Source: an uncultured Bacteroides sp.
GTDB lineage: Bacteria; Bacteroidota; Bacteroidia; Bacteroidales; Bacteroidaceae
Direction: 5' to 3'
Assembly (NCBI GenBank): GCA_905197435.1
Contig: CAJJYX010000011.1
Span: 1-32,562, forward strand
Length of the DNA stretch: 32,562 nucleotides
In this document: piece after piece, positions 8,137 through 16,446 of the stretch
Layout: every line of letters begins with the position of its first letter
Numbering within the stretch: the first letter of the stretch is position 1
Program-made: the position numbers and the translations under genes
Notes under the pieces: model-generated
Database searches by the model: none
The model's input: only the letters and a program-made list of their open reading frames with translations
Told to the model about the DNA's origin: nothing

Positions 8137-10107
8137 TTACCAACCTGGGTTCTGGTTCAGGCCATAGCCCTTGTTGATCTCATCACGTGAAATAGGAGAG
8201 AGATACCATTTGTCGGTCCATTTGCTCGCCTGGTTGTCTGTATCCCACCATACGCGGATATTGTTGGTACAAGGTATCTTCTCATAGATGCAGTTCGGCC
8301 AAGGCTCACCGGGCTCGAGGCTCGTGTTGCCATTGTAGTCGGCGGGATCCATCTTCTTGCCGTTGGCATCCTTGCGCCATACACGCAGTTGGTGTACCTG
8401 TTTCTTGAATATGTCGGATCTCTTGTAGCGGATGAGGTCATACCAGCGGGAGTCTTCATAACCAAACTCACAGGCACGTTCCTTAAGGAGCTGCTCGATG
8501 AAGTTATCCTTGTTGGTAGTCAGGTTGAGCTCTGGATTCATAACCTCTACCTTGCCAAGACCTACGCGTGCGCGCACCTTATTCATTTCGTCGCAGGCTT
8601 TTTGCAGATTGCCAGTCTGTGCGAGTGCCTCAGCGTAGCAAAGGTGAATGTCAGCCATACGCAGATAAGCAAAGTTGGTCGGATAGTATGCTGCATAGCC
8701 GTTGTCGCGGAGATACTTGAACAGTTTCATACGGGTAGACCATGGATTGTCGGTAACAGCAGGATTGAAAGTCTGGTCGACATTGCCGCCTTGCCACATC
8801 TCGGTGCTCGAAAGCCCCTGATATTGCTCGACAAGATTGTTGCGATTCACCACCATTGTCTCGTAGAGACGTGGGTCACGGTTGACAAAGATGTCTACGT
8901 TGTTGGGGTTATCGGTATTGAACACATTGTCGTAAGGGAAGTTTCGACCGTCTGCCATACCAAACATTTCCATATATTCGAGGGTGAAGAGAGCCATACC
9001 GAACTCATCCATACCTTCTACGTTCCAGTCACCATTCCAAGCGTTTGTACCCGGACCGGCATGAACTTCAATCACCTTCTCACTGTTGCCACGGAACCAG
9101 TAGGCGGCACGGAAAGCGTTGCAATAGTCTTGCTCACTGTCACCGGTGGGCTGTACAAGGGCAAAATAGTTGCCGTTGGCGCTGTTGGCTTGGAAGAAAT
9201 CCTCACAAGCTTTTAGCGCTTTCTGCCAAAGTTCGGACTTGTAACCGCCGGTCCATACCTGGTTGAGGTCTTGATTCTCCTCGTTGCGAGTGAATTCAAG
9301 ATAAGGTTTGTCACTGTTAAACAGAGGCGAAGCCACGAAGTTCCACAGCCTTACACGCAGACCATAGGCTGAACCTTTGGTCAGACGTCCGGAGTTGGTG
9401 GCCTGATCCTGCACAAAGAAAGGAAGACCCGGCTCGTCGATGGCGGCTTGGATAAGCCCGTCGATGAACTCGGCTGTCTCGATTACGCCCATGCGCCTGC
9501 CATCTACAACATCAGCAGCCAAGAATGAACGGTCAACTTTTGGAAGACCTCCGAAGTTGCGGAAAGCATCGAGATAGCGCGATGCCATGATGACATACAC
9601 CTCACCACGGAGCTGGCTCTTCTCTGATTCACTCAAGTCGGGAACACGATCGATGTTCTCGATGAAGATCCAACCCTCACGGATGGTACGCCAGATACCT
9701 GCGCGGTTATTGCCGTCACCGTTGGCAATGAAGGGGAACTTGACGAAACCGCCGTTATCCTGGTCGGTCTCGGTGAGGTCACCACCGTAATACTTTCCGA
9801 GATTGTGCCATCCGCAGTACGACTGACAAATATCTGTAAGAGCATCGGGGTGGGAATACCATACTGCACCTGTATAGGTGAAAGGGTTGTGCATGGCACC
9901 GTACATGTGCCAGAGGAAACGCTTTGCATTCTCTCCCTTGACAAAGATGGTGTCTACGGTTACGTCGACACCCGGCTGCTTGTCGAGGAAACCATTTCCG
10001 AAGTTGATCTCATCGACACAGGAGCTCAGCGAACCCATCCCTATCATGGTACCGGCTACACATATAATAGCAACAGTTTTTATTTTGAGTTTCTCTATAA
10101 GATTCAT
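8137..10107 (-). CDS. SusD/RagB-family nutrient-binding lipoprotein (first pair)
   Basis: 656 residues, long for a SusD. A basic start (MNLIEKLKIKTVAI) precedes a hydrophobic segment and a lipobox ending SLSSC (Cys30). SusD features include SRYLDAFRNFGGLPKVD in the N-terminal half and, near the end, the RagB/SusD signature LLKERACEFGYEDSRWYDLIRYKR followed by YLSPISRDEINKGYGLNQNPGW. It begins 11 bases after the stop of the long susC and should form the SusCD complex with it. It shares little obvious sequence with the second SusD of the operon beyond the family motifs, which suggests that the two pairs bind different ligands. Confidence 0.95.
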   Translation of the reverse strand: MNLIEKLKIKTVAIICVAGTMIGMGSLSSCVDEINFGNGFLDKQPGVDVTVDTIFVKGENAKRFLWHMYGAMHNPFTYTGAVWYSHPDALTDICQSYCGWHNLGKYYGGDLTETDQDNGGFVKFPFIANGDGNNRAGIWRTIREGWIFIENIDRVPDLSESEKSQLRGEVYVIMASRYLDAFRNFGGLPKVDRSFLAADVVDGRRMGVIETAEFIDGLIQAAIDEPGLPFFVQDQATNSGRLTKGSAYGLRVRLWNFVASPLFNSDKPYLEFTRNEENQDLNQVWTGGYKSELWQKALKACEDFFQANSANGNYFALVQPTGDSEQDYCNAFRAAYWFRGNSEKVIEVHAGPGTNAWNGDWNVEGMDEFGMALFTLEYMEMFGMADGRNFPYDNVFNTDNPNNVDIFVNRDPRLYETMVVNRNNLVEQYQGLSSTEMWQGGNVDQTFNPAVTDNPWSTRMKLFKYLRDNGYAAYYPTNFAYLRMADIHLCYAEALAQTGNLQKACDEMNKVRARVGLGKVEVMNPELNLTTNKDNFIEQLLKERACEFGYEDSRWYDLIRYKRSDIFKKQVHQLRVWRKDANGKKMDPADYNGNTSLEPGEPWPNCIYEKIPCTNNIRVWWDTDNQASKWTDKWYLSPISRDEINKGYGLNQNPGW

Positions 10108-10118
10108 GGTCTTGAATG

Positions 10119-13100
10119 TTAGAAATTAAAGTTGATACCGAAGTTATAAACACGTGTCATAGGATAACGCGTGCTACCATAGCCGGCTTGCGCCTCCGGG
10201 TCATTGGCCTTGAAACTCGTGAAAGTAAGGAGGTTATAACCATTGGCATAAACGCGGATGCTGTTGATGGGCACACCGGGTATGTGGAACGAATAACCAA
10301 TCTCAAGGTTCTTCAGACGGATATACGATGCATCGACCATCCATGGGTCTGAAAGTGAACCGTTATGCTCGCGTGCCGATTTCTCAAGAGAGATACGTGG
10401 CAGGCAGGCACCGGGGGTATCCTCGGTCCAAGAATTGTCATAGACCCATTTGTTGAGCATTGACTGGTTACCTGTACCGAAGGCCGGAGTATAGAAAGAA
10501 CTGAGCTGACGGTTGACGTGAGTGGCACCTACCCAAGTCATGGAGAAGTCGAGGCCCTTCCAGTTGAGCGTTGCGTTTACGCTACCGGTGTACTCAGGAA
10601 TATCGCTGTAGCCGATAGCATGTACATCGTTGGCATCCACCTTGCCGTCACCTGTGAGGTCAACGAATACGCTGTCACCAGGACGTAATGTAATCTGCTG
10701 GTCCGGCATGTCAACACCGTAAACTTCCTTGTAGCGCTTTTCGGTTTCACCGGGAACATAGAACTCAAAGAAGTCGTAGCCGAAAGGCTGGCCTACAGGG
10801 TGACCTGTACGGTACATGTGTGGGAATTCCTTCTTCACTTCTGCCATTTCCACAACCTTGTTGCGTGCGAAAGCGAACGTAGGAGCTACCGAGTAGTTCA
10901 CTTTACCTATCTTATCGGCCCAGCGTAGGGTCACTTCATAACCATGGTTCTTGACACGGCCGAAGTTGATGGAGTTGGGCTTAAGAGCGGAAATACCTGC
11001 GATAGTCGTTTCGTTGGAAACGAGGATGTTCTTGCGGTCTTCCCAGAAAAGGTCGACACCGAGGCTCAAGCGATCTCCAAAGAAGCGTACGTCGACACCA
11101 TAGTTCTGCTTGGTGGCTGTTTCCCAAGTAACATCGGGGTTACCGTTGCTGGATTCGCGTGCACCAGGCATGAACGAACCGTTGTTGGTACCGAAGTTAC
11201 CTGTACGGTCATTGGTCCACCATGCGCCACCATTGTTGGTATAGAACTGCCATGTGCCGGGCAGATAGAGGAAACGGCCAACACCCTGGTCATTACCTAC
11301 CTTACCGATAGAACCGCGAAGTTTGAAATAGGAAACAACGTTACGGATAGGCTCCCAGAATTTTTCAGAAGAGATTATCCAGCCGAGAGAAGCAGAAGGG
11401 AAAAAGCCAAAACGCTTACCTTTGGCGAAGTTCTCAGAACCGTTATAGCCCATGTTGAGGTCTATCATATACTTGGTCTGGTAGTCGTAGGTGACACGTC
11501 CCACCATACCTACATAACCACGGGGGATAGAATTGTAGACACCGCCCGGATAGTAGTTTTTAGATTCATTATAAAGAACGAGTGCACTGAAATTGTGGTC
11601 ACCGAACTTGCGGGCATAGTTGAGGCTCGCCTCTGCATACCAGTTTCTACCTCCCCATTTGGACTCACTGTAGCCAAGAGGCCATGAGTCGCCTTGACGG
11701 ACATAGACAATCTTCGGAGAACCGTCTTCACTATATTCACCCTTAGCGATGGTGGCCTTGTAGCTGATACCACCGCTGGTAGTACGTGACTTCTGCTGTG
11801 TATAGTCAGAGTTATAGGAACCTTTGATACGGAAATCAAGACCCTTGGTGATAAAGTCGAGCTTGAGCTTGTACTGAAGGTCGAGGTTTACAACACTCTG
11901 GCGCTGAATAGTATAACCGTGCTGGTATATAAGACCGAGACCATCGGAGCCAACTGCGCCAACGAGATCAGGGTCGGAAACAATGCGACGTCCCTCACTG
12001 TCGAGACCGTAGCCTGACATTGGCGTACCATTGTTGAGAAGACCCTCAACACCAAAGACACCAGACTGACCGTTATACTCACCATTACCGATAGAGTTTC
12101 GTCTGCCAATGCGTCCACCGATGCCGATAGAAAGCGTACTCAGCTTAGAGAAATCTACATCGAGGTTGGCACGGAAGTTGTAACGGCGATATTTGAAGTT
12201 TGCGTCATCACCTTGGTCGAAGGTTTTGAAAAGACCGTTTTGATTGAGCATGCCGACAGAAACGAAATAGCGGGCACGTTCAGTACCACCCGACACATTG
12301 ATATTATATTGTTCCTGCCATGCGTGGTCGTTCATCAAGTACTTGAACCAGTTGGTACTTGGATAAACGGTGGGCATATCCATGTCTTTCCAGTGTTGTA
12401 TAGCTTCCTTCGAGAACTTCCATCCGTCTTCGGCTACTCCTTCCACTTCCTGAGCATGATTATAAGCTGTTGCATACTCGTAGGAGTTTGCCGGCTCAAG
12501 GAATTTGGAAATCTGCTGAAGACCTACTGAAGTTGTCAGTGTGATGGTAGGTTTACCTACTTCACCGCGGCGAGTTGTAACGAGGATAACACCGTTGGCA
12601 CCACGTACACCGAACACAGCCGTAGCGGAAGCATCCTTAAGAATAGAAATATCCTGCACCTCGTTCGGGTCTATTTGGCTGAACTCACGCTCGACACCAT
12701 CGACAAGCACGAGAGGCTCGGCGCTGTTGAACGAACCGACACCACGGATGCGGATGACAGGGTCGTCGGCTCCAGGAACACCGGTGTACTGCACCGACTG
12801 GAGACCTGGCAGCTTACCCGAAAGGGTGTTACCAAGTGATGCGGCCGGCGATTTGAGAAGTTCCTTACCACCCACGTTGGAGACAGAACCCGTCAGCGTC
12901 ACCTTACGCTGCTGGCCATAGCCGATGACAACCACTTCTTCGAGCATCTCATCATCCGATTCCATGACAACATTGAGAGGAGTTGATGTTGCCTTTACTT
13001 CTTTCGACTTGTAGCCGACATACGAAAACACCAAGGTTGAACCCTTGGGAACTCCCGACAAAACATAGTTACCACTGCTATCTGTTATCGTGCCTTTCGA

Positions 13101-13250
13101 CTTGTCTTTAGTCTGCACGGTAGCCCCGATAAGTGGCTCGTTCTGCTCGTCAGTAACACAACCTTGCACTTTTAAAAGATTTTGTGCGAAGGACACTCCC
13201 GGTAGCAATAAAGCTAACACAAGGAGATGTAATCTGCAAAACTTTCCCAT
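10119..13250 (-). CDS. SusC/RagA-family TonB-linked outer-membrane transporter (first pair)
   Basis: 1043 residues from the ATG at 13250. An upstream in-frame ATG at 13316 gives a non-signal-like extension; a second ATG at 13256 is possible. The signal peptide (MGKFCRLHLLVLALLL, ending SFAQ) is followed by a carboxypeptidase-regulatory-like domain at about 27-105 (VQGCVTDEQNEPLIGATV, YVLSGVPKGSTLVFSYVGY). Then come the TonB-box region EEVVVIGYGQQRK, a plug with VLVDGVEREFSQIDPNEV and ILKDASATAVFGVRGANGV, and the barrel to the terminal NFGINFNF. There is no STN domain, so the classic SusC-linked ECF-sigma/anti-sigma signalling is not expected. It is the first gene of the minus-strand operon, with its stop 11 bases before susD. 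Substrate unknown. Confidence 0.95.
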   Translation of the reverse strand: MGKFCRLHLLVLALLLPGVSFAQNLLKVQGCVTDEQNEPLIGATVQTKDKSKGTITDSSGNYVLSGVPKGSTLVFSYVGYKSKEVKATSTPLNVVMESDDEMLEEVVVIGYGQQRKVTLTGSVSNVGGKELLKSPAASLGNTLSGKLPGLQSVQYTGVPGADDPVIRIRGVGSFNSAEPLVLVDGVEREFSQIDPNEVQDISILKDASATAVFGVRGANGVILVTTRRGEVGKPTITLTTSVGLQQISKFLEPANSYEYATAYNHAQEVEGVAEDGWKFSKEAIQHWKDMDMPTVYPSTNWFKYLMNDHAWQEQYNINVSGGTERARYFVSVGMLNQNGLFKTFDQGDDANFKYRRYNFRANLDVDFSKLSTLSIGIGGRIGRRNSIGNGEYNGQSGVFGVEGLLNNGTPMSGYGLDSEGRRIVSDPDLVGAVGSDGLGLIYQHGYTIQRQSVVNLDLQYKLKLDFITKGLDFRIKGSYNSDYTQQKSRTTSGGISYKATIAKGEYSEDGSPKIVYVRQGDSWPLGYSESKWGGRNWYAEASLNYARKFGDHNFSALVLYNESKNYYPGGVYNSIPRGYVGMVGRVTYDYQTKYMIDLNMGYNGSENFAKGKRFGFFPSASLGWIISSEKFWEPIRNVVSYFKLRGSIGKVGNDQGVGRFLYLPGTWQFYTNNGGAWWTNDRTGNFGTNNGSFMPGARESSNGNPDVTWETATKQNYGVDVRFFGDRLSLGVDLFWEDRKNILVSNETTIAGISALKPNSINFGRVKNHGYEVTLRWADKIGKVNYSVAPTFAFARNKVVEMAEVKKEFPHMYRTGHPVGQPFGYDFFEFYVPGETEKRYKEVYGVDMPDQQITLRPGDSVFVDLTGDGKVDANDVHAIGYSDIPEYTGSVNATLNWKGLDFSMTWVGATHVNRQLSSFYTPAFGTGNQSMLNKWVYDNSWTEDTPGACLPRISLEKSAREHNGSLSDPWMVDASYIRLKNLEIGYSFHIPGVPINSIRVYANGYNLLTFTSFKANDPEAQAGYGSTRYPMTRVYNFGINFNF

Positions 13251-13291
13251 TAGCATTGAATTAAATAAAAACATTAGTATTAGAATTTTCG

Positions 13292-13299
13292 CAAATGTA
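13292..13299 (-). promoter_or_regulatory. Putative -7 box for the minus-strand susC operon
   Basis: On the minus strand this reads TACATTTG, a match to TAnnTTTG, placed to give a leader of about 35 bases before the ATG at 13250. A second match, TACGTTTG, is at 13410-13417. No good -33 TTTG is seen at the usual spacing for either. The remaining intergenic sequence from 13300 to 13555 is AT-rich and shows no ORF or RNA gene that can be supported. Confidence 0.35.
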
Positions 13300-13555
13300 T
13301 TAAGGAATCTTTCCAATAATGGGTAAAAAATAACATTTGAGGTTTAAAAAACGCTTTAATATCACGCAGGTTTAAAAACTATCAAGAAGGTTGAAAATAC
13401 ATCATTCGTCAAACGTATGCCGCTTACTCACCCATAACATAAGAAAACCGGTCGTATTAACTCTGGCCAGCCGTTTGAGGTCGTGTCGAAGCTAAGAGGG
13501 GGTGTCAATTTGAACATTGTATACACACAGAAGACCTCAAAAGTTGCATAAAAAA

Positions 13556-13590
13556 GAGGCTGTCTAACTTTTTAGTTGTTAGACAGCCTC
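13556..13590 (-). terminator. Strong intrinsic terminator after the GH18 gene
   Basis: GAGGCTGTCTAAC (13556-13568) and GTTAGACAGCCTC (13578-13590) form a perfect 13-bp stem with a 9-base loop. Read on the minus strand it is followed directly by TTTTTT (13550-13555 side), the textbook form. It lies about 60 bases past the GH18 stop. It separates GH18 from the susC operon, which must therefore have its own promoter. Confidence 0.85.
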
Positions 13591-13651
13591 ATTTCTTTTA
13601 CCTGAAAACATTATTCCTTTTAAAATATCTACTGATATGTATATATCGTTG

Positions 13652-14737
13652 TCAGTTAGATTTTACAAAAAGTTTATTGGCTATAGTCTTGTGAAGTGTA
13701 TGGTTGCTGTCATCGCCCGCATCGTCCCAAAACATGGCGCCGAGAAGTTCGTTTTCGAGAATGTAGTCACATTTCAAACCTATTGAACGGGTGTTGTCGT
13801 AGCTGAGGACAAAACGTCCATTCTTGTCGGTCACATAAGGAACCTTTGCCTCATCGTCCCAACAGTTGGTGTACCCCGAGGGTACCTTTACATTCTTGAA
13901 GTCTGTGGAGTGGTCGTAGATATCGGTTCCGTGGCCATAGAAAGGCATACCGAGCACAAGCTTCGATGCGGGCACTCCCTTGGCACGGTGCGCCTTGACC
14001 GCCATGTCGCAGTTAAACCATCCGGGAAATTTTGAAGACTGATACAGGGGGGCATTGTGCTTAGGAGGATTCTCCATGTCGTATGCCATGATGTTGACAA
14101 AGTCGACATAGGGCATAATGCCTTCAAAATCGATGTAGTCGGCAGAGCATACCGTTGCGAGTGTCAGAAGCTTGTCGTTGCCTATAGCCTGACGAATGTC
14201 GCGCATCATCAGGTTGTAGTTGCGGGTGTCGTCGGGGGACGAAGAAATGTCTGCCGCGCTACTCGTAGGAAATTCCCAGTCTATATCGATACCGTCGAGA
14301 CCAAACTCATCGATCACACGCTTGCAGTCGGCAGCAAAGGCGAGGCGATTGTCGGCATCTGCTGCCATCTCGCTGAAGTTGCCACTGCCCCAACCTCCTA
14401 TCGACAAGAGTACCTTCAGGTGGGAGGCTTGTTTCTTTAAGGCGACAACCGATTTCAGCCGTTCCTCATTGGAGATTCCTACACTACGGAATGTTCCCTG
14501 CACATGCCCGAAAGCATAATTGATGTGAGTAACATATTCCGGCTTTACCTCATGGTTTGACCAGGATGTGACATAACCGACAACTATTTTATCGGTAGAA
14601 CCGGGAATGGGATTCGGTTGCTCTGTCTCCGGTTCGTTCGGAAGAGGTGGAAGTTCTTTCAGCTCATCGTCCTTCGAGGAACATGATATCATCGAAGCAA
14701 TTATGAGCAGCATCATTGAAATTGAAAAGTATTTCAT
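13652..14737 (-). CDS. GH18 chitinase-like glycoside hydrolase, lipoprotein
   Basis: 361 residues from the ATG at 14737; the upstream ATG at 14770 adds 11 residues before a clear signal peptide and was rejected. The lipobox ends MISC (Cys19), followed by an acidic, Pro-rich linker (ELPPLPNEPETEQ) that would hold the enzyme off the membrane. The TIM barrel shows the GH18 hallmarks: LSIGGWG (121-127), DGIDIDWEFP giving the DxxDxDxE motif (D148, D151, D153, catalytic acid E155), the MAYDM motif and a terminal barrel Trp in AMFWDD. Members cleave beta-1,4-GlcNAc linkages (chitin, or N-glycan cores for endo-glycosidases) by substrate-assisted catalysis. The compact single-domain form with MAYD fits a chitinase somewhat better, but an N-glycan endo-enzyme cannot be excluded. 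It has its own terminator and divergent upstream DNA. Confidence 0.88.
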   Translation of the reverse strand: MKYFSISMMLLIIASMISCSSKDDELKELPPLPNEPETEQPNPIPGSTDKIVVGYVTSWSNHEVKPEYVTHINYAFGHVQGTFRSVGISNEERLKSVVALKKQASHLKVLLSIGGWGSGNFSEMAADADNRLAFAADCKRVIDEFGLDGIDIDWEFPTSSAADISSSPDDTRNYNLMMRDIRQAIGNDKLLTLATVCSADYIDFEGIMPYVDFVNIMAYDMENPPKHNAPLYQSSKFPGWFNCDMAVKAHRAKGVPASKLVLGMPFYGHGTDIYDHSTDFKNVKVPSGYTNCWDDEAKVPYVTDKNGRFVLSYDNTRSIGLKCDYILENELLGAMFWDDAGDDSNHTLHKTIANKLFVKSN

Positions 14738-14789
14738 AGCTTTACAGATAATAATTATTTGATTATTCAATTGTATTTATCACTAATCA

Positions 14790-14797
14790 CAAAATTA
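14790..14797 (-). promoter_or_regulatory. Putative -7 box for the GH18 gene
   Basis: On the minus strand this reads TAATTTTG, matching TAnnTTTG, about 50 bases before the GH18 start. The -33 element is unclear. It sits in the 389-base AT-rich divergent region 14738-15126, in which no convincing ORF or RNA gene was seen. Confidence 0.35.
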
Positions 14798-15018
14798 GCG
14801 TATGCTTCTGGCACGAAGGTTCAGAAATAATCAAAATAGGTCGAATTTGTATTATTTGTGGGCAATTATAAACATTCACCAACCTGTTGTTGACTATTTT
14901 TATACTCAGAACTGTTAACATAAGAAAAGATGAGACAACAACGCTTAGTGATCCTTGATGTCTTATATGGTTAATCGCTTTTAACACTCAAAACATTTCC
15001 TATCTCGCTAAAATCAAC

Positions 15019-15026
15019 TATTTTTG
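15019..15026 (+). promoter_or_regulatory. Putative -7 box for the TPR gene
   Basis: TATTTTTG matches TAnnTTTG on the plus strand and would give a leader of about 94 bases. No matching -33 TTTG is seen. A TTTG at 15092-15095 could instead belong to a closer promoter with a poor -7. Confidence 0.25.
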
Positions 15027-15126
15027 TATGCATCACAGTTCTCTCTTTTAATCGTTGAAACTAAGTGGCTTGTCATTTACTAAGTTGCAACTTTGGTAGA
15101 GAAAACTTTAATTATATACTTAAAAA

Positions 15127-15807
15127 ATGAAATTCTTAACGTTACTTTTCTCTTTGTTTCTAATGTTGCCTTTGCCTGTTTCTGCGCAGTCGGCAGATGA
15201 ACTGTTACAGAAAGTTTCCGAAGCATTGTCCGAAGGCAAGGACGATTATGCCGTAAGTTTGTTCCGTCAGTCGGCAGATGCCGGTGTGGACCGGACAGAA
15301 ATGTTTTATTGGGCTAATGTGGATAAGAATAGCGCGGTAGCTCCCCGTCTGGCCAATGAATTGGCTATCCATTACAAGGAAATGCGGAATTACGACAAAG
15401 CCTACCTTTTCTATAAGGAGTTCTTGCAACGTCATCCCGAAGATGTACCTGCCCTTGTTTCCTGTGCCGAGATGGAAATGATGCGTGGAAAAGAGAAGGA
15501 TGCCCTGAAAACCTACGAGAAAGTATTGATGCTCGATGGTGATAACTTGCAGGCAAATATCTTTTTAGGGAATTATTTCTACCTTCAGGCTGAAAAGGAA
15601 AAGAAGAAGCTCGATGATGATTTCAAGAAGATACCTTCCCCTACACGGATGCAGTATGCCCGCTACCGTAACGGCTTGTCGGATGTACTTACCAATGGCT
15701 ATGGCAAGGCAAAGACTTATCTGCAACGGGTGCTTCAAGTATTTCCTTCCATGGAGGCGGGCAATACGCTGGAGAGGATAAAAAAAATAGAGGCGGAGAT
15801 ACAATAG
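15127..15807 (+). CDS. Exported tetratricopeptide-repeat protein
   Basis: 226 residues. A signal peptide (MKFLTLLFSLFLMLPL, ending VSAQ, residue 21) is followed by helical TPR-like repeats: ADELLQKVSEALSEGKDDYAVSLF, IHYKEMRNYDKAYLFYKEFLQRHPED, and MMRGKEKDALKTYEKVLMLDGDN. A last helix pair around GYGKAKTYLQRVLQVFPS follows a charged insert (EKEKKKLDDDFKK). TPR proteins serve as protein-protein scaffolds; no enzyme motif is visible. It is monocistronic, divergent from GH18 and convergent with the small lipoprotein gene, so context gives no functional lead. It is probably a core periplasmic protein rather than part of either glycan locus. Confidence 0.85.
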   Translation: MKFLTLLFSLFLMLPLPVSAQSADELLQKVSEALSEGKDDYAVSLFRQSADAGVDRTEMFYWANVDKNSAVAPRLANELAIHYKEMRNYDKAYLFYKEFLQRHPEDVPALVSCAEMEMMRGKEKDALKTYEKVLMLDGDNLQANIFLGNYFYLQAEKEKKKLDDDFKKIPSPTRMQYARYRNGLSDVLTNGYGKAKTYLQRVLQVFPSMEAGNTLERIKKIEAEIQ

Positions 15808-15813
15808 CTTAAT

Positions 15814-15853
15814 CTCCTTTTCGAGACATGGATTGCACCGGCAATAAAAGGAG
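15814..15853. terminator. Inverted repeat between convergent genes
   Basis: CTCCTTTT (15814-15821) pairs with AAAAGGAG (15846-15853), enclosing a smaller stem ATTGC/GCAAT (15832-15836 and 15841-15845). It lies in the 77-base gap between the two converging stop codons, where a shared terminator would be expected. It lacks a long T-run, so the call is tentative. Confidence 0.35.
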
Positions 15854-15884
15854 GGGAATATGAAAACTAAATTTGTAGGATGCA

Positions 15885-16292
15885 TTAAGGAATAGGCAGA
15901 CCGGACTTTTGCAACTTCAAGGTGAGTATTAGCGAAGAATTTTGATTGCCCCCAAGACAATACACCCAGTATTCCAAGTCATCATTACCGATTAATTGGT
16001 AGACATGTAATGCTTGGGAACGATTCTCGTCGTATGTATATACACGGCCATCTTCCAATTTCCAGAATTGTTCGTTGTCAAAAGCGGTAGTACACGTACC
16101 ATCCGAACGGAAAATCAATTTCGAACCTACTGTAAATACGTCAGGAATGGAGTCACCCTTAACCTGCATAACCACAAACGAACCCACAACGTCTGAATAA
16201 GAAAACAGTGGAGTCATCTTCAGATCATCATGAATGCAAGAAACATGACCGACACAGATTAAAATGAGGATGAACAATAAGATCTTTTTCAT
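15885..16292 (-). CDS. Small lipoprotein of unknown function
   Basis: 135 residues. A signal sequence (MKKILLFILILICVG) ends in a lipobox HVSC (Cys19). The mature part, about 116 residues, contains alternating strands such as GSFVVMQVKG, KLIFRSDGTCTTAF, WKLEDGRVYTYDE and EYWVYCLGG. This looks like a small beta-barrel or lipocalin-like fold, but I do not recognise a named family. It has a well-formed promoter of its own and is convergent with the TPR gene. The HTCS gene upstream ends 154 bases away on the same strand. Confidence 0.7.
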   Translation of the reverse strand: MKKILLFILILICVGHVSCIHDDLKMTPLFSYSDVVGSFVVMQVKGDSIPDVFTVGSKLIFRSDGTCTTAFDNEQFWKLEDGRVYTYDENRSQALHVYQLIGNDDLEYWVYCLGGNQNSSLILTLKLQKSGLPIP

Positions 16293-16330
16293 TATGAACT
16301 GATGTTGTATGGAATGAATCTTTCAATAAG

Positions 16331-16360
16331 CAAATGTACTTTGCGGGGCAAAATTACAAA
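16331..16360 (-). promoter_or_regulatory. Bacteroides-type promoter for the small lipoprotein gene
   Basis: Read on the minus strand: a -33 TTTG (16357-16360), an 18-base spacer, then the -7 box TACATTTG (16331-16338). This is the best match in the window to the TTTG/TAnnTTTG consensus. It gives a leader of about 30 bases before the ATG at 16292. An overlapping alternative -7, TAATTTTG, lies at 16349-16356. Confidence 0.55.
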
Positions 16361-16446
16361 AAACAACGAATCACTTGTAAAACTATGTGTGGATTTATAC
16401 ATAGCGCCGGTTCCAGCAAGCGGAAACAGCAGTAGCCCCAAGTGGT

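Noticed and set aside
13250..13316. Longer start for the first minus-strand susC at 13316
   Set aside because: The extension is not part of a signal peptide and would cover the likely -7 box at 13292-13299. The ATG at 13250 opens a standard signal sequence.
14787..14987. A 66-codon minus-strand ORF in the GH18-TPR intergenic region
   Set aside because: No recognisable domain, AT-rich sequence, and it overlaps the probable GH18 promoter. It is more likely chance.
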